Notes under the pieces: generated by a model
Database searches by the model: none
Told to the model about the DNA's origin: nothing
Seen by the model: the letters and a program-made list of their open reading frames with translations, nothing else
Assembly (NCBI GenBank): GCA_003719395.1
Contig: RHMC01000005.1
Coordinates: 30,468-94,467 of the forward strand
Source: Streptomyces altiplanensis
GTDB taxonomy: Bacteria; Actinomycetota; Actinomycetes; Streptomycetales; Streptomycetaceae
Length of the DNA stretch: 64,000 nucleotides
Direction of reading: 5' to 3'
Translations under genes and position numbers: made by a program
Shown here: positions 28,561 to 38,138 of the stretch, in pieces
Layout of the letters: the number at the start of each line of letters is the position of its first letter
How positions within the stretch are numbered: position 1 is the stretch's first letter

Positions 28561-28600
28561 CGGGGGCCGGGGCTGTTGCGCAACAGCCGTCCGGCCCCCG
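28561..28600 (+). terminator. Hairpin between tpiA and secG
   Basis: CGGGGGCCGG (28561-28570) pairs perfectly with CCGGCCCCCG (28591-28600); GGCTGTT and AACAGCC extend the stem inside with a 2-nt bulge and a GCGC loop, 17 bp in all. There is no long U-run (TTGTCC follows). It likely terminates most gap-pgk-tpiA transcription. Confidence 0.65.
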
Positions 28601-28644
28601 TTGTCCGTCTCCGAAGTCCGAAGTCCGAGGAAGTTGGTCCAGCC

Positions 28645-28881
28645 GTGGTTATGGGGTTCTCGATCGCCCTGATCGTCTTCAGCCTGCTGCTGATGCTGCT
28701 GGTTCTGATGCACAAGGGGAAGGGCGGCGGTCTCTCCGACATGTTCGGCGGCGGCATGCAGTCGTCCGTCGGTGGGTCCTCGGTCGCCGAGCGCAACCTC
28801 GACCGCATCACGGTGGTAATCGGTCTGATGTGGTTTGCCTGCATTATCGTGCTCGGTCTGCTGATGAAGCTGGACAGCTGA
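28645..28881 (+). CDS. secG: Protein-export membrane protein SecG
   Basis: A 78-residue subunit of the SecYEG translocon. Two hydrophobic helices (GFSIALIVFSLLLMLLVLMH and ITVVIGLMWFACIIVLGLLM) flank the conserved cytoplasmic loop HKGKGGGLSDMFGGGM, the SecG hallmark. GTG 28645 is preferred with GAGGAAG 11 nt upstream; ATG 28651 is possible. It keeps the actinobacterial position directly after tpiA. Confidence 0.95.
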   Translation: MVMGFSIALIVFSLLLMLLVLMHKGKGGGLSDMFGGGMQSSVGGSSVAERNLDRITVVIGLMWFACIIVLGLLMKLDS

Positions 28882-28967
28882 CCCGTCGTCCGGTACGCAG
28901 ACGGGAGCGCGGCCTATCATGGGGCCGACGGCTCGTGTCTGCGCGGCAGGGGCGCAACTCCAGTCAC

Positions 28968-28995
28968 TGGACGCGCGTTGGGTCCTGCGTAGAGT
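28968..28995 (+). promoter_or_regulatory. Promoter for the RbpA-type gene
   Basis: TGGACG (28968-28973) and TAGAGT (28990-28995) are spaced by 16 nt, close to the streptomycete vegetative consensus (TTGAC, TAGRRT). Transcription would begin near 29002, giving an ~83-nt leader. Placement between secG and the RbpA-type gene fits. Confidence 0.5.
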
Positions 28996-29084
28996 GGGGC
29001 GCTCGCAGCTGAGCTGTTTGACGACTCCGCGGCGGTAGCCGCTGATTGATGCAGTGCAGCACCATCACGCAGGGAGTTACGACC

Positions 29085-29420
29085 GTGGCAAGTGGCAACG
29101 CGATCCGGGGAAGCCGGGTCGGAGCGGGGCCGATGGGTGAGGCCGAGCGCGGCGAGTCCGCACCCCGTCTCCGCATCTCCTTCTGGTGTTCCAACGGGCA
29201 CGAGACGCAGCCGAGCTTTGCCCATGACGCTCAGGTTCCGGACACGTGGGACTGCCCGCGCTGCGGGTTCCCGGCCGGACAGGACCGGGACAATCCGCCG
29301 GCCCCGCCGCGCACGGAGCCGTACAAAACGCATCTCGCGTACGTACGGGAACGGCGCAGCGACGCGGACGGCGAGGCGATTCTCGCCGAGGCTCTCGCGA
29401 AACTGCGGGGCGAGATCTAG
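29085..29420 (+). CDS. rbpA: RbpA-family RNA polymerase-binding protein
   Basis: A 111-residue actinobacterial RNA polymerase-binding protein that stimulates initiation by the principal sigma factor. It has the N-terminal basic tail (NAIRGSRVGAGPMGEAE), a zinc-ribbon-like core with Cys/His pairs (FWCSNGHETQPSFA and WDCPRCGFPAG), then the basic linker and sigma-interacting helix PYKTHLAYVRERRSDADGEA. GTG 29085 follows GGGAG. Streptomycetes have RbpA and a paralogue (RbpB); which one this is cannot be settled by reading, so the symbol is tentative. A vegetative promoter lies upstream and a small terminator downstream. Confidence 0.82.
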   Translation: MASGNAIRGSRVGAGPMGEAERGESAPRLRISFWCSNGHETQPSFAHDAQVPDTWDCPRCGFPAGQDRDNPPAPPRTEPYKTHLAYVRERRSDADGEAILAEALAKLRGEI

Positions 29421-29432
29421 GAATTGCGATCC

Positions 29433-29455
29433 GCCGACACCTTCGGGTGTCCGGC
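29433..29455 (+). terminator. Short hairpin with UUCG loop after the RbpA-type gene
   Basis: GACACC (29436-29441) pairs with GGTGTC (29446-29451) around a very stable TTCG tetraloop; GCC (29433-29435) and GGC (29453-29455) extend the stem across one bulged C. It starts 12 nt after the stop codon. No U-run. Confidence 0.6.
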
Positions 29456-29554
29456 CGGACTGCTTCTGCGGTCTGCTCTCCGGACTGCTTCTCGGGGCCG
29501 GTTGTCAGTGGCACCCTCTACGGTTCTTGAATCACAGGACCGGGAGGGGGAGTT

Positions 29555-30787
29555 GTGACGACGAGCAAGACCGCGGCCGCGCAATCGGGGGCGGAGGAGG
29601 CGCGGGCCCCGGCCTGGCGCGGGGGGTTCGGCCGGCTGTGGACCGCGGCTGTCGTCTCGAAGTTCGGCGACTCGCTGCGTACGGCCGCGATGCCGCTGCT
29701 GGCCGCCTCGCTGACGTCCGACCCCGTGCTGGTGGCGCTGGTGACGGCGTGCGGTTACCTGCCGTGGCTGCTGTTCGGGCTGCTGGGCGGAGCGGTGGCG
29801 GACCGGGTGGACCAGCGCCGGGCGATGTGGGCCGTGGATCTGGTGCGGGCCGCGCTGATGGCCGCCTTCGCGGTGGCGGTCGCCCTCGGCCACGCCTCGA
29901 TCGCACTGCTCGTCGCGCTCGCCTTCGCGCTCACCACCCTCCAGACCCTCTTCGACAACGCCGCCACGGCCCTGCTGCCCTCGCTGGTGCCCAAGGCCGC
30001 CCTGGGCAGCGCCAACGCCCGGCTGCTGACCGGGCAGCAGATCGCGGGAGGCTTCCTGGCCGCTCCGCTGGTGCCGGTGCTGCTGCTGGCGGGTGCGGCC
30101 GTGCCGTACGCCGCGGACGCCGCGACGTACGTCCTGGGGGCCGTGCTGATCGCTTCGCTGCGGGTGACGGCGCCGGAGCGGGCGCCGAGACCTCCGGGCA
30201 GCACGCTGCGCGGGGACATCGCGCAGGGGCTGCGGGTGCTGTGGCGGGACCGCGTGCTGCGCGGGCTCTGCGTCGCCACCACGCTGTGCAACGTCGGCAT
30301 GGCCGCGCTCATCGCCACCCTGGTCCTCCAGGTCACCGGCTGGCTGGACGCCGGGCACGGCGGTTACGCGGCGGTCATCACGGCGTACGGCGTGGGCAGT
30401 GTGGCGGGCGGGCTGCTGGCCGGCCGGCTCTCCAGGCGGATCGGGCGGATACGCAGTGTGTTCGCGGCCGGAGCCGTGCAGATCTGCTGTCTGGCGGCGA
30501 TGGGGCTTGTCCGCGAGCTGTGGGTGACGGTCATCGCGATGGCGCTGTTCGGCCTCATGGGGCTGGTGTGGAACACCAACCAGGTGACGCTGATGCAGGA
30601 GCGCAGCCCGGAAGCCATGCTGGGAAGGATCAGTTCGGCCTTCCGCACGCTCGCGATCGCAGGCGCACCGCTCGGTGCGCTGCTGGGCGGCGCGGCCGCC
30701 TCCGCCTGGGGTCTGCATACCCCCGCCCTGCTGGCGGCGGCGCTCTTCACGGCCGCCACAGCATCGCTGGCCGCTCTGATCAATTAG
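29555..30787 (+). CDS. MFS exporter (EntS-like group)
   Basis: A 410-residue 12-helix permease, intact. The start [20 protein letters not shown] and the loop [20 protein letters not shown] (MFS motif A) place it in the MFS_3/EntS-like exporter group, which includes siderophore and drug exporters. Further markers are [20 protein letters not shown] and [20 protein letters not shown] with [13 protein letters not shown] 29555 follows a run GGGAGGGGG. It ends 47 nt before pgi and could be co-transcribed with it. The substrate is unknown. Confidence 0.88.
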   Translation: MTTSKTAAAQSGAEEARAPAWRGGFGRLWTAAVVSKFGDSLRTAAMPLLAASLTSDPVLVALVTACGYLPWLLFGLLGGAVADRVDQRRAMWAVDLVRAALMAAFAVAVALGHASIALLVALAFALTTLQTLFDNAATALLPSLVPKAALGSANARLLTGQQIAGGFLAAPLVPVLLLAGAAVPYAADAATYVLGAVLIASLRVTAPERAPRPPGSTLRGDIAQGLRVLWRDRVLRGLCVATTLCNVGMAALIATLVLQVTGWLDAGHGGYAAVITAYGVGSVAGGLLAGRLSRRIGRIRSVFAAGAVQICCLAAMGLVRELWVTVIAMALFGLMGLVWNTNQVTLMQERSPEAMLGRISSAFRTLAIAGAPLGALLGGAAASAWGLHTPALLAAALFTAATASLAALIN

Positions 30788-30836
30788 GTTGGAGCTGCCA
30801 GGGGGCATGCACGCAGGTACGAGAAGAAGTGGGCTG

Positions 30837-32522
30837 ATGTCCGAGATGAACGCAGCAAGCCGCACCAGGCTCAACCGGATGCCCGAGTGGACCGCTCTCG
30901 CGAAGCATCGCGAACAGCTGGGCCAGACGCATCTGCGAGAACTGTTCGCCGCCGATCCCGAGCGGGGCACCGGATACACCGTCAAGGTCGGGGACCTCTA
31001 CCTCGACTACTCCAAGCACCTGGTGACGGACGAGACGCTGGGGCTGTTGCGCGACCTGGCCCGCGGAGCCGGGGTCGCCGAGCTGCGGGACGCGATGTTC
31101 CGCGGCGAGAAGATCAACACCACCGAGGACCGCGCGGTGCTGCACACCGCCCTGCGCGCGCCGCGCGACGCGGTGATCGAGGTCGACGGGGAGAACGTCG
31201 TCCCCGCCGTCCACGCGGTGCTCGACAAGATGGCCGCCTTCGCCGACCGGATCAGGTCGGGGGAGTGGACCGGCCACACCGGGAAGCGCATCAAGAACGT
31301 CGTCAACATCGGCATCGGCGGCTCCGACCTCGGTCCCGCCATGGCGTACGAGGCGCTGCGCTCCTTCACCGACCGGGACCTCACGGTCCGCTTCGTGTCG
31401 AACGTCGACGGAGCCGATCTGCACGAAGCCGTGCGGGACTTGGACCCGGCCGAGACGCTGTTCATCATCGCGTCCAAGACCTTCACCACGATCGAGACCA
31501 TCACCAACGCCACGTCGGCGCGCGACTGGCTGCTGACGAACCTCCGCGCGGACAGCGGCGCCGTCGCCAAGCACTTCGTGGCCCTGTCCACGAATGCCGA
31601 GAAGGTCGCGGACTTCGGCATCGACACGGCCAACATGTTCGAGTTCTGGGACTGGGTCGGCGGGCGGTACTCGTACGACTCGGCCATCGGCCTGTCGCTG
31701 ATGATCGCGATCGGCCCCGGCCGCTTCCGTGAGATGCTCGACGGCTTCCACCTGGTCGACGAGCACTTCCGCACCGCGCCGGCCGAGGAGAACGCGCCGC
31801 TGCTGCTCGGTCTGCTGGGCGTCTGGTACGGGGAGTTCTTCGACGCGCAGGCGCACGCGGTCCTCCCGTACAGCCACTACCTGTCGAAGTTCACGGCGTA
31901 CCTCCAGCAGCTCGACATGGAGTCCAACGGCAAGTCCGTGGACCGCGAGGGCAACCCGGTCGACTGGCAGACGGGACCGGTGGTGTGGGGCACGCCGGGC
32001 ACCAACGGGCAGCACGCGTACTACCAGTTGCTGCACCAGGGCACGAAGATGATCCCGGCGGACTTCATCGGCTTCGCCAGGCCGGTCGCCGACCTGATGC
32101 CGGGCCTGGAGGCGCAGCACGACCTGCTCATGGCGAACTTCTTCGCCCAGACGCAGGCGCTGGCCTTCGGCAAGACGCCCGACGAGGTGCGGGCGGAAGG
32201 GGTGGCCGAGGAACTGGTGCCGCACAAGACGTTCCGCGGCAACCACCCGACGACGACGATCCTCGCGGACGAGCTCACCCCGTCCGTGCTGGGGCAGTTG
32301 ATCGCGCTGTACGAGCACAAGGTGTTCGTCCAGGGAGCCGTCTGGAACATCGACTCGTTCGACCAGTGGGGCGTCGAACTCGGCAAGGTCCTCGCCAAGA
32401 AGATCGAGCCGGTCCTGACGGAAACGGTGACACCGGCCGCTTCCGCGGCGGAGGGCGGCGAGCAGCTGGACAGCTCGACCGCGACCCTGGCCGCCAAGTA
32501 CCGCACACTGCGCGGTCGCTGA
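30837..32522 (+). CDS. pgi: Glucose-6-phosphate isomerase
   Basis: A 561-residue enzyme interconverting glucose-6-phosphate and fructose-6-phosphate. Both family signatures are visible: the sugar-phosphate loop [20 protein letters not shown] with [13 protein letters not shown], and the C-terminal [38 protein letters not shown] forms part of the active site. ATG 30837 is chosen (AGAAGAAG about 7 nt upstream) over ATG 30846 and over earlier in-frame starts that lack a ribosome site. A short Glu/Ser/Ala-rich tail follows the conserved core. It links the upper glycolytic pool to the minus-strand pentose phosphate operon nearby. Confidence 0.96.
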   Translation: MSEMNAASRTRLNRMPEWTALAKHREQLGQTHLRELFAADPERGTGYTVKVGDLYLDYSKHLVTDETLGLLRDLARGAGVAELRDAMFRGEKINTTEDRAVLHTALRAPRDAVIEVDGENVVPAVHAVLDKMAAFADRIRSGEWTGHTGKRIKNVVNIGIGGSDLGPAMAYEALRSFTDRDLTVRFVSNVDGADLHEAVRDLDPAETLFIIASKTFTTIETITNATSARDWLLTNLRADSGAVAKHFVALSTNAEKVADFGIDTANMFEFWDWVGGRYSYDSAIGLSLMIAIGPGRFREMLDGFHLVDEHFRTAPAEENAPLLLGLLGVWYGEFFDAQAHAVLPYSHYLSKFTAYLQQLDMESNGKSVDREGNPVDWQTGPVVWGTPGTNGQHAYYQLLHQGTKMIPADFIGFARPVADLMPGLEAQHDLLMANFFAQTQALAFGKTPDEVRAEGVAEELVPHKTFRGNHPTTTILADELTPSVLGQLIALYEHKVFVQGAVWNIDSFDQWGVELGKVLAKKIEPVLTETVTPAASAAEGGEQLDSSTATLAAKYRTLRGR

Positions 32523-32548
32523 CCGGCCGGCGGACGGGAGACGGGTCG

Positions 32549-33052
32549 ATGGCCGGGGGGACGGGGAGTGTGCGGCTCAGGCCGCCGAACAACACGCTCG
32601 ACCGGCGGGTCATCGGCTGGTGGCGGACACAGTGGCTGCTGCTGACCGCGGCCTTGGTGGCCGTACTGGCCGTGCCGGGCGCGCTCGTCGCGCCCGCACG
32701 GCCGTGGCTGCTGCTGTCCGCCGGCGTGCTCGCGGTGCTCGGCGCGGCCATCACGGTGTTCCTGCCGCCGTGGTGGTTCCGGGTGCACCGCTGGGAGGTC
32801 ACGGACGACGCGGTGTACGTGCGTACCGGCTTCTTCTGGCAGGAGTGGCGGATCGCGCCGATGTCGCGGATCCAGACCGTGGACACCGTGCGCGGGCCGC
32901 TGGAGCAGGCGTTCAGGCTCGCCACGGTCATCGTCACCACCGCGTCCTCCAAGGGCGCGGTGAAGATCGAGGGGCTCGACCACGAGCTCGCCGCGGAGCT
33001 GGCGGAGCGGCTGACCCTGATGACGCGGGCCACCCCCGGGGACGCGACGTGA
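32549..33052 (+). CDS. PH-domain (bPH2/YdbS-like) membrane protein, small subunit
   Basis: A 167-residue protein with two N-terminal membrane helices (TQWLLLTAALVAVLAVPGAL and LLLSAGVLAVLGAAITVFLP) and a bacterial PH-2 domain: WWFRVHRWEVTDDAVYVRTG, FWQEWRIAPMSRIQTVDTVR and TASSKGAVKIEGLDHELA. ATG 32549 follows GGGAG by 9 nt. Its stop overlaps the start of the next PH-domain gene (GTGA). This is the usual YdbS-YdbT pair of Gram-positive bacteria; in Bacillus these proteins help resist certain bacteriocins, but no function is proven in this group. Confidence 0.9.
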   Translation: MAGGTGSVRLRPPNNTLDRRVIGWWRTQWLLLTAALVAVLAVPGALVAPARPWLLLSAGVLAVLGAAITVFLPPWWFRVHRWEVTDDAVYVRTGFFWQEWRIAPMSRIQTVDTVRGPLEQAFRLATVIVTTASSKGAVKIEGLDHELAAELAERLTLMTRATPGDAT

Positions 33053-34594
33053 GCGTCCCGGGGGGTGTCTCCGAGGACGGGGAACGGCCGGAGAGCGGCG
33101 ACGGCTGGCGGCGGCTGGCCCCGCGCACCGTCCTGGCCGCCGCGCTGGTCATGGCGGGCATCGCGGTGGGCGCCGGAGCGCCGGCCTTCATCGGGCTCGC
33201 GGGGAGCAGGCCGGTGTGGCAGGCGCTCACCTGGGTGGGGACCGGAGCCGTCCTGCTGGTCGTGGGCGGCTCCGCGCTCGACTACGTGCGCTGGCGCAGG
33301 ACGCGGTACCGCATCGGCGCCGAGCGCGCCGAACTCCACACGGGTCTGCTGCTGGTCAAACGCCGCTCGCTGGCCCGTGAACGCATCCGCAGCGTCGACC
33401 TGACGGCCAATGTGCTGCTGCGGGTCCTCGGCCTCGTGAAGGTCCGTATCGGCACCGGTGAGAACACCGGCGGCGGCGAGTCCACGCTCGAACTCGACCC
33501 GGTGACGCGGGAGGAGGGCGAACGGCTGCGCAGGGAGCTGCTGTACCGCGGGACCACGGCGGGGCCCGGCCCTCACCGGGAGGGCGAACTGGCCACGCTC
33601 GACCCCGCGTGGATCCGGTACGCCCCGCTCTCCTTCGTCGCCCCCGCACTGGGCGGCGCGGCGGCCGGCGGACTGATGCAGGTCAGCGAATGGTTCGGCG
33701 CGCAGGGGAAGCTGATCGAGTGGGTGCGGGACCGGTTCCACGACACACCGGTCGTCTGGATGATCGTGGTGCTCGACGGTCGGGGCGTGCGCGGCGGGGG
33801 TCGTGGGGGCGCTCGGCCTGTGGGTCGAGATGTGGTGGAACTACCGGCTGGAGCGCGAGCCGGGCGGCACGCTGCGGGTCCGCCGCGGCCTGTTCACCAC
33901 GCGGTCGATCTCCATCGAGGAACGCAGGCTGCGCGGTGTGGAGCTCGTCGAGCCGCTCGGGGTGCGGACGCTGGGGGCGGCGCGGGTGGACGCGGTCGCC
34001 ACCGGGCTGGCGGCGGACGAGGACAGCCGGCACGCCGACCACAAGACGCTGCTGCCTGCCGCGCCGCGGACCACCGCGGAGAGGGTGGCGGCGCACGTCC
34101 TGCGCGAGGCCGCCTCACCGACGGGCGCGGCCGGCCTCACGCCGCACCCGCCGGCCGCCCGTACGCGCCGTCTGCGCTGGGCGGTGGGCGCGGCGCTGGT
34201 CCCGGTGCTCGTCCTCGCCGCCCTCGGTGCGCTGCTGACCGACGCTCTGCTGTACGTCGCAGGGGCGTGCGCGGTGGTGCTGCTGCCCCTCGCGGTGCTC
34301 CTGGCACTGGACGCGTACCGGAGCCTGGGGCACGCCATCAGCGGTGACTACCTGGTGGCACGGTCGGGGACGGTGCCGCGCACGACGGACGCGCTGCAGC
34401 GGGGCGGGGTCGTCGGGTGGACGGTGAAGCAGTCGCACTTCCAGCGCCGGGCCGGCCTGATCACGCTGACGGCGACCACCGCGGCGGGAGCGGGGGCGTA
34501 CTCGGTCCACGACGCGGAGGAGCCGGAGGCGCTGGTCTTCGCGGAGGCGGCGGTGCCGGGGCTGCTGGCGCCGTTCCTGGAGCAGCCCCGGTAG
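33049..34594 (+). CDS. PH-domain (bPH2/YdbT-like) membrane protein, large subunit, one frameshift
   Basis: A ~515-residue membrane protein with repeated bPH2 modules, each following a pair of helices: RYRIGAERAELHTGLLLVKR with SLARERIRSVDLT, then EREPGGTLRVRRGLFTTRSI with SIEERRLRGVELVEPLGVR, then AISGDYLVARSGTVPRTTDA with LQRGGVVGWTVKQS. The frame breaks at about 33776 inside a membrane helix (VWMIVVL to TVGACAAGVVGALGLWVEMW); the downstream frame continues to 34594. It is coupled to the small PH-domain gene by GTGA overlap. The pair probably forms one membrane complex. Confidence 0.85.
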
Positions 34595-34718
34595 TGGGGG
34601 CCGGGTCCGCTGCGCCGGACGGGCCGGGGGTTTCCCGTGGCGGGGGCGGAAGTCCGGCCGCACCGGGAACGGAGTGGCCTTGCACGGGGTCCTGGGAGCC
34701 CGCGGGCGGACGGAGGAG

Positions 34719-34764
34719 AAAAGGCTACGGCCCGGACGCCCTTGGGGCGGACCGGGCCGTAGCC
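34719..34764 (-). terminator. Rho-independent terminator of the pentose phosphate operon
   Basis: On the minus strand GGCTACGGCCCGG (34764-34752) pairs perfectly with CCGGGCCGTAGCC (34735-34723), with an inner CGCCC/GGGCG helix, and is followed by TTTT (34722-34719). It starts 17 nt after the pgl stop. Confidence 0.88.
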
Positions 34765-34780
34765 GTGCCGGAGCGGCGGA

Positions 34781-35560
34781 TCAGGCCGAAGCCGGGGGGT
34801 AGAGGTCGCGCGGGAGCTGGGAGGCCGCCGCGTCGTCCAGGAGCCACAGCGTCCGGCGACGGCCGTACGCGCCCGCCGCCGGGGCCTGGATCTCCCCGGC
34901 GCCCGACAGCGCGACGACCGCGGCCTTCGCCTTGTCCTCGCCCGCCGCCAGCAGCCACACCTCGCGTGCCGCGCGGATCGCGGGCAGCGTGAGCGTGATG
35001 CGGGTGGGCGGGGGCTTGGGGGCGCCGTGGACGCCCACCACCGTACGGTCCGTCTCACGGACCGCCGGGAGCTCCGGGAAGAGCGACGCACGTGCGCGTC
35101 GGGGCCCACACCCAGCATCAGAACGTCGAACGCCGGCACGGGGCCGTGGTCCTCGGGCCCCGCCGCCGAGGCCAGTTCGGCGGCGGTACGCAGCGGCTGC
35201 CGCGTCCACGTCGGCCCCGAACACGCCGTCCGAAGCCGGCATCGCGTGGACCCGGGCAGGGTCCAGCGGCACCGCGTCCAGCAGCGCCTCGCACGCCTGG
35301 GTGTGGTTGCGCTCCGGGTCCCCGGCGGGGAGGTGGCTCATCGCCCACCACAGGTCCAGACGCGACCAGTCGATCGCGTCCCTGGCCGGAGCCGAGGCGA
35401 GCGCGGCCAGCAGGCCGTTGCCGTTGCGGCCGCCCGTCAGTACCACCGACGCCGAGCCGCGCGAGGTCTGGGCGTCCACGACCTTGGTGATCAGCCGCGC
35501 CGCCGCGGCCTGCGCCATCAGCTCCTTGTCGTGGTGGACGACAAGCTGGGGCGCCCTCAC
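34781..35560 (-). CDS. pgl: 6-phosphogluconolactonase (frameshifted as read)
   Basis: Hydrolyses 6-phosphogluconolactone, the product of Zwf. The ~260-residue NagB-like protein starts at GTG 35560, overlapping the opcA stop (GTGA). Family marks: AAARLITKVVDAQTSRGSAS, VVLTGGRNGNGLLAAL, DPERNHTQACEALLDAVPLD, RVHAMPASDG, then ITLTLPAIRAAREVWLLAAG and LPRDLYP. Between about 35220 and 35095 the frame is lost; the alternative frame supplies the conserved PAFDVLMLGVGPDAH. The segment WWAMSHLP near 35345 also looks shifted from the expected WGDER motif. The indels compensate, so the reading frame stays open but with a scrambled middle and without the motif. It is the last gene of the tkt-tal-zwf-opcA-pgl operon. 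Confidence 0.88.
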   Translation of the reverse strand: MRAPQLVVHHDKELMAQAAAARLITKVVDAQTSRGSASVVLTGGRNGNGLLAALASAPARDAIDWSRLDLWWAMSHLPAGDPERNHTQACEALLDAVPLDPARVHAMPASDGVFGADVDAAAAAYRRRTGLGGGARGPRPRAGVRRSDAGCGPRRARASLFPELPAVRETDRTVVGVHGAPKPPPTRITLTLPAIRAAREVWLLAAGEDKAKAAVVALSGAGEIQAPAAGAYGRRRTLWLLDDAAASQLPRDLYPPASA

Positions 35561-36615
35561 TTCGACGCCGCCTTCTTGGAGGCCGAGGAGGAAGCAGGGG
35601 CCGAGGACGGAGCCGACTTCTTCGCGGGCTTGGTGGCAGCGGCGGGCTCGTCCGCTTCCGCCGCCGGCGAGGCCGTCCTGCTCTCCGGACCCTCACCGAG
35701 CCGGTCGACACCGAACTTCAGCGTCGACGCGTACGTGTCGTCCGGGTCGAGCCTGCGCAGTTCCTCGGCGATCAGCTCGGAGGTCTCCCGCCGCTTGAGC
35801 GCCACCGCGCGGTCCGGCTGGCCCTCGATGGACAGGGAGGCCAGCGAGCCGTCCGCCCGGTCGAGCTTGATCGGACCGCAGTTGGTCTCCATCTTCACGC
35901 CGGTCAGGCCCGGGCCGGAAGACACGGCACGCTTGACGGGTACGCGAAGCCGGTCGGCGAGCCACATGCCGAGCAGCTCGACGCTCGGGTTGAACTCCTC
36001 GCCCTCCACCTCCACCGAGGTGACCTCGCACTCCACCTGGTCCAGCGCGGCCGCGAGCATCGAGCGCCACGGCGTGATGCGCGTCCACGACAGGTCGGTG
36101 TCGCCCGGCGTGTAGGCCTCGGCGCGCGCCCTCAGCTCATCGACCGGGTGCTCGGCGGCGTACGTGTCCGTGACGCGGCGCTGCGCGAGCGCGCCGAGCG
36201 GGTCGTGCGCCGGGTCGAGCGGCGCGTTGGCCGCCCACCACACCACGACGGGCGCGTCCGGCAGCAGCAGCGGCAGCACCACCGACTGCGCGTGGTCGAT
36301 GACCTCGCCGTACAGCCGCAGGATCACCGTCTCGCCGGTGCCCGCCGCCGTGCCCACCCGCACTTCGGCGTCGAGGCGTGCCTTGGAGCGGTCGCGCGGC
36401 GAGCGCGAGACCCGCTTGATGACGACGAGGGTGCGCGAGGGGTGCTCGCGGGAGGCCTCGTTGGCCGCCTTGAGCGCGTCGTACGCGTTCTCCTCGTCGG
36501 TGACGATGACCAGCGTGAGGACCATGCCCACGGCCGGCGTGCCGATGGCGCGGCGGCCCTGGACGAGAGCCTTGTTGATCTTACTGGACGTGGTGTCCGT
36601 CAGGTCGATTTTCAT
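35557..36615 (-). CDS. opcA: Glucose-6-phosphate dehydrogenase assembly protein OpcA
   Basis: A 352-residue protein needed for activity of the neighbouring glucose-6-phosphate dehydrogenase in cyanobacteria and actinobacteria. The conserved core includes VGMVLTLVIVTDEENAYDAL, RTLVVIKRVSRSPRDRSKAR, LPLLLPDAPVVVWWAANAPL and DTDLSWTRITPWRSMLAAAL. The last ~45 residues are a low-complexity Ala/Lys/Ser tail (PAKKSAPSSAPASSSASKKA). ATG 36615 overlaps the zwf stop and its own stop overlaps the pgl start, so all three are translationally coupled. Intact. Confidence 0.96.
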   Translation of the reverse strand: MKIDLTDTTSSKINKALVQGRRAIGTPAVGMVLTLVIVTDEENAYDALKAANEASREHPSRTLVVIKRVSRSPRDRSKARLDAEVRVGTAAGTGETVILRLYGEVIDHAQSVVLPLLLPDAPVVVWWAANAPLDPAHDPLGALAQRRVTDTYAAEHPVDELRARAEAYTPGDTDLSWTRITPWRSMLAAALDQVECEVTSVEVEGEEFNPSVELLGMWLADRLRVPVKRAVSSGPGLTGVKMETNCGPIKLDRADGSLASLSIEGQPDRAVALKRRETSELIAEELRRLDPDDTYASTLKFGVDRLGEGPESRTASPAAEADEPAAATKPAKKSAPSSAPASSSASKKAASK

Positions 36616-38135
36616 GGCCGACGCCAGCTCCGTCCGTCTCGTGCGAGCATTTCGTCCGCCTCGACCGGGCCCCAGGTACCGGCCGGGTACTGCGCGGGCT
36701 TGCCGTGGGTGTCCCAGTACTCCTCGATCGGGTCGAGGATGCGCCAGGACTGTTCGACCTCTTCCAGACGCGGGAAGAGGTTGGCGTCGCCGAGCAGGAC
36801 GTCCAGGATCAGGCGCTCGTACGCCTCGGGGCTGGACTCGGTGAAGGACTCGCCGTACGCGAAGTCCATCGACACGTCCCGCACCTCCATCGAGGTGCCC
36901 GGCACCTTGGAGCCGAAACGGACCGTGACGCCCTCGTCCGGCTGGACGCGGATGACCAGGGCGTTCTGCCCCAGCTCTTCCGTGGCCGTGTGGTCGAAGG
37001 GGGAGTGCGGGGCGCGCTGGAAGACGACCGCGATCTCGGTGACGCGGCGGCCGAGGCGCTTGCCGGTGCGGAGGTAGAACGGGACGCCCGCCCAGCGGCG
37101 GTTGTCGATCTCCAGCTTGATCGCGGCGTAGGTGTCGGTCTTCGACTTGGGGTCGATGCCCTCTTCCTGGAGGTAGCCGACGGCCTTCGCGCCGCCCTGC
37201 CAGCCCGCCGCGTACTGCCCGCGTACGGTCTCCCGGCCCAGGTCCTTGGGGAGCTTGACGGCGCCGAGCACCTTGGTCTTCTCGGCGACCAGCGCGTCCG
37301 CCTCGAAGGAGGCGGGCTCCTCCATGGCGGTCAGCGCGAGCAGCTGGAGGAGGTGGTTCTGGATGACGTCGCGGGCGGCGCCGATGCCGTCGTAGTAGCC
37401 GGCGCGGCCGCCGATGCCGATGTCCTCGGCCATCGTGATCTGGACGTGGTCGACGTACGACCGGTTCCACAGCGGCTCGAACATCTGGTTGGCGAAGCGC
37501 AGCGCCATGATGTTCTGGACCGTTTCCTTGCCCAGGTAGTGGTCGATCCGGAAGACCTCGTTGGCCGGGAAGACCTCGTGGACGATCCGGTTCAGCTCCT
37601 GCGCGGAGGCCAGGTCGTGGCCGAAGGGCTTCTCGATGACGGCCCGCCGCCAGGAGCCTTCCTTCTGGTCGGCCAGGCCGTGCTTCTTGAGCTGCTGGAC
37701 GACCTTGGGGAAGAACTTCGGGGGCACGGACAGGTAGAAGGCGAAATTGCCACCGGTGCCCTGTGCCTTGTCGAGCTCCTGGATCGTGGCCTTGAGCGTC
37801 TCGAACGCGGCGTCGTCGTCGAAGTTGCCCTGGACGAAGCGCATGCCCTGGATCAGCTGCTGCCAGACTTCCTCGCGGAAGGGCGTGCGGGCGTGTTCCT
37901 TGACGGCGTCGTGGACGATCTGGGTGAAGTCCTCGTTCTCCCAGTCGCGCCGGGCGAAGCCGATGAGGGAGAAGCCCGGTGGCAGCAGGCCGCGGTTGGC
38001 CAGGTCGTACACGGCGGGCATCAGCTTTTTACGTGACAAATCGCCCGTGACGCCAAAGATGACCAGGCCCGACGGCCCCGCGATACGCGGGAGCCGTCGG
38101 TCCTGAGCGTCACGCAGCGGATTGCTGCTGGACAA
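36612..38135 (-). CDS. zwf: Glucose-6-phosphate 1-dehydrogenase
   Basis: A 507-residue NADP-linked enzyme that starts the oxidative pentose phosphate pathway. It has the Rossmann motif VIFGVTGDLSRKKLMPAVY, active-site RIDHYLGKETVQNIMALRFA, and the C-terminal fold (SYVDHVQITMAEDIGIGGRA, VPFYLRTGKRL). The start is a rare TTG at 38135: the protein then begins SSSNPLRDAQDRRLPRIAG, and GGAGG lies 8 nt upstream inside the last codons of tal. Only 3 nt separate the tal stop from this start, so coupling is likely. Its stop overlaps opcA. Confidence 0.97.
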   Translation of the reverse strand: MSSSNPLRDAQDRRLPRIAGPSGLVIFGVTGDLSRKKLMPAVYDLANRGLLPPGFSLIGFARRDWENEDFTQIVHDAVKEHARTPFREEVWQQLIQGMRFVQGNFDDDAAFETLKATIQELDKAQGTGGNFAFYLSVPPKFFPKVVQQLKKHGLADQKEGSWRRAVIEKPFGHDLASAQELNRIVHEVFPANEVFRIDHYLGKETVQNIMALRFANQMFEPLWNRSYVDHVQITMAEDIGIGGRAGYYDGIGAARDVIQNHLLQLLALTAMEEPASFEADALVAEKTKVLGAVKLPKDLGRETVRGQYAAGWQGGAKAVGYLQEEGIDPKSKTDTYAAIKLEIDNRRWAGVPFYLRTGKRLGRRVTEIAVVFQRAPHSPFDHTATEELGQNALVIRVQPDEGVTVRFGSKVPGTSMEVRDVSMDFAYGESFTESSPEAYERLILDVLLGDANLFPRLEEVEQSWRILDPIEEYWDTHGKPAQYPAGTWGPVEADEMLARDGRSWRRP

Positions 38136-38138
38136 TTT

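Noticed and set aside
34595..34722. Gene between the large PH-protein gene and pgl
   Set aside because: Only Pro/Gly/Arg-rich short frames on either strand and the pgl terminator; no coding signal.
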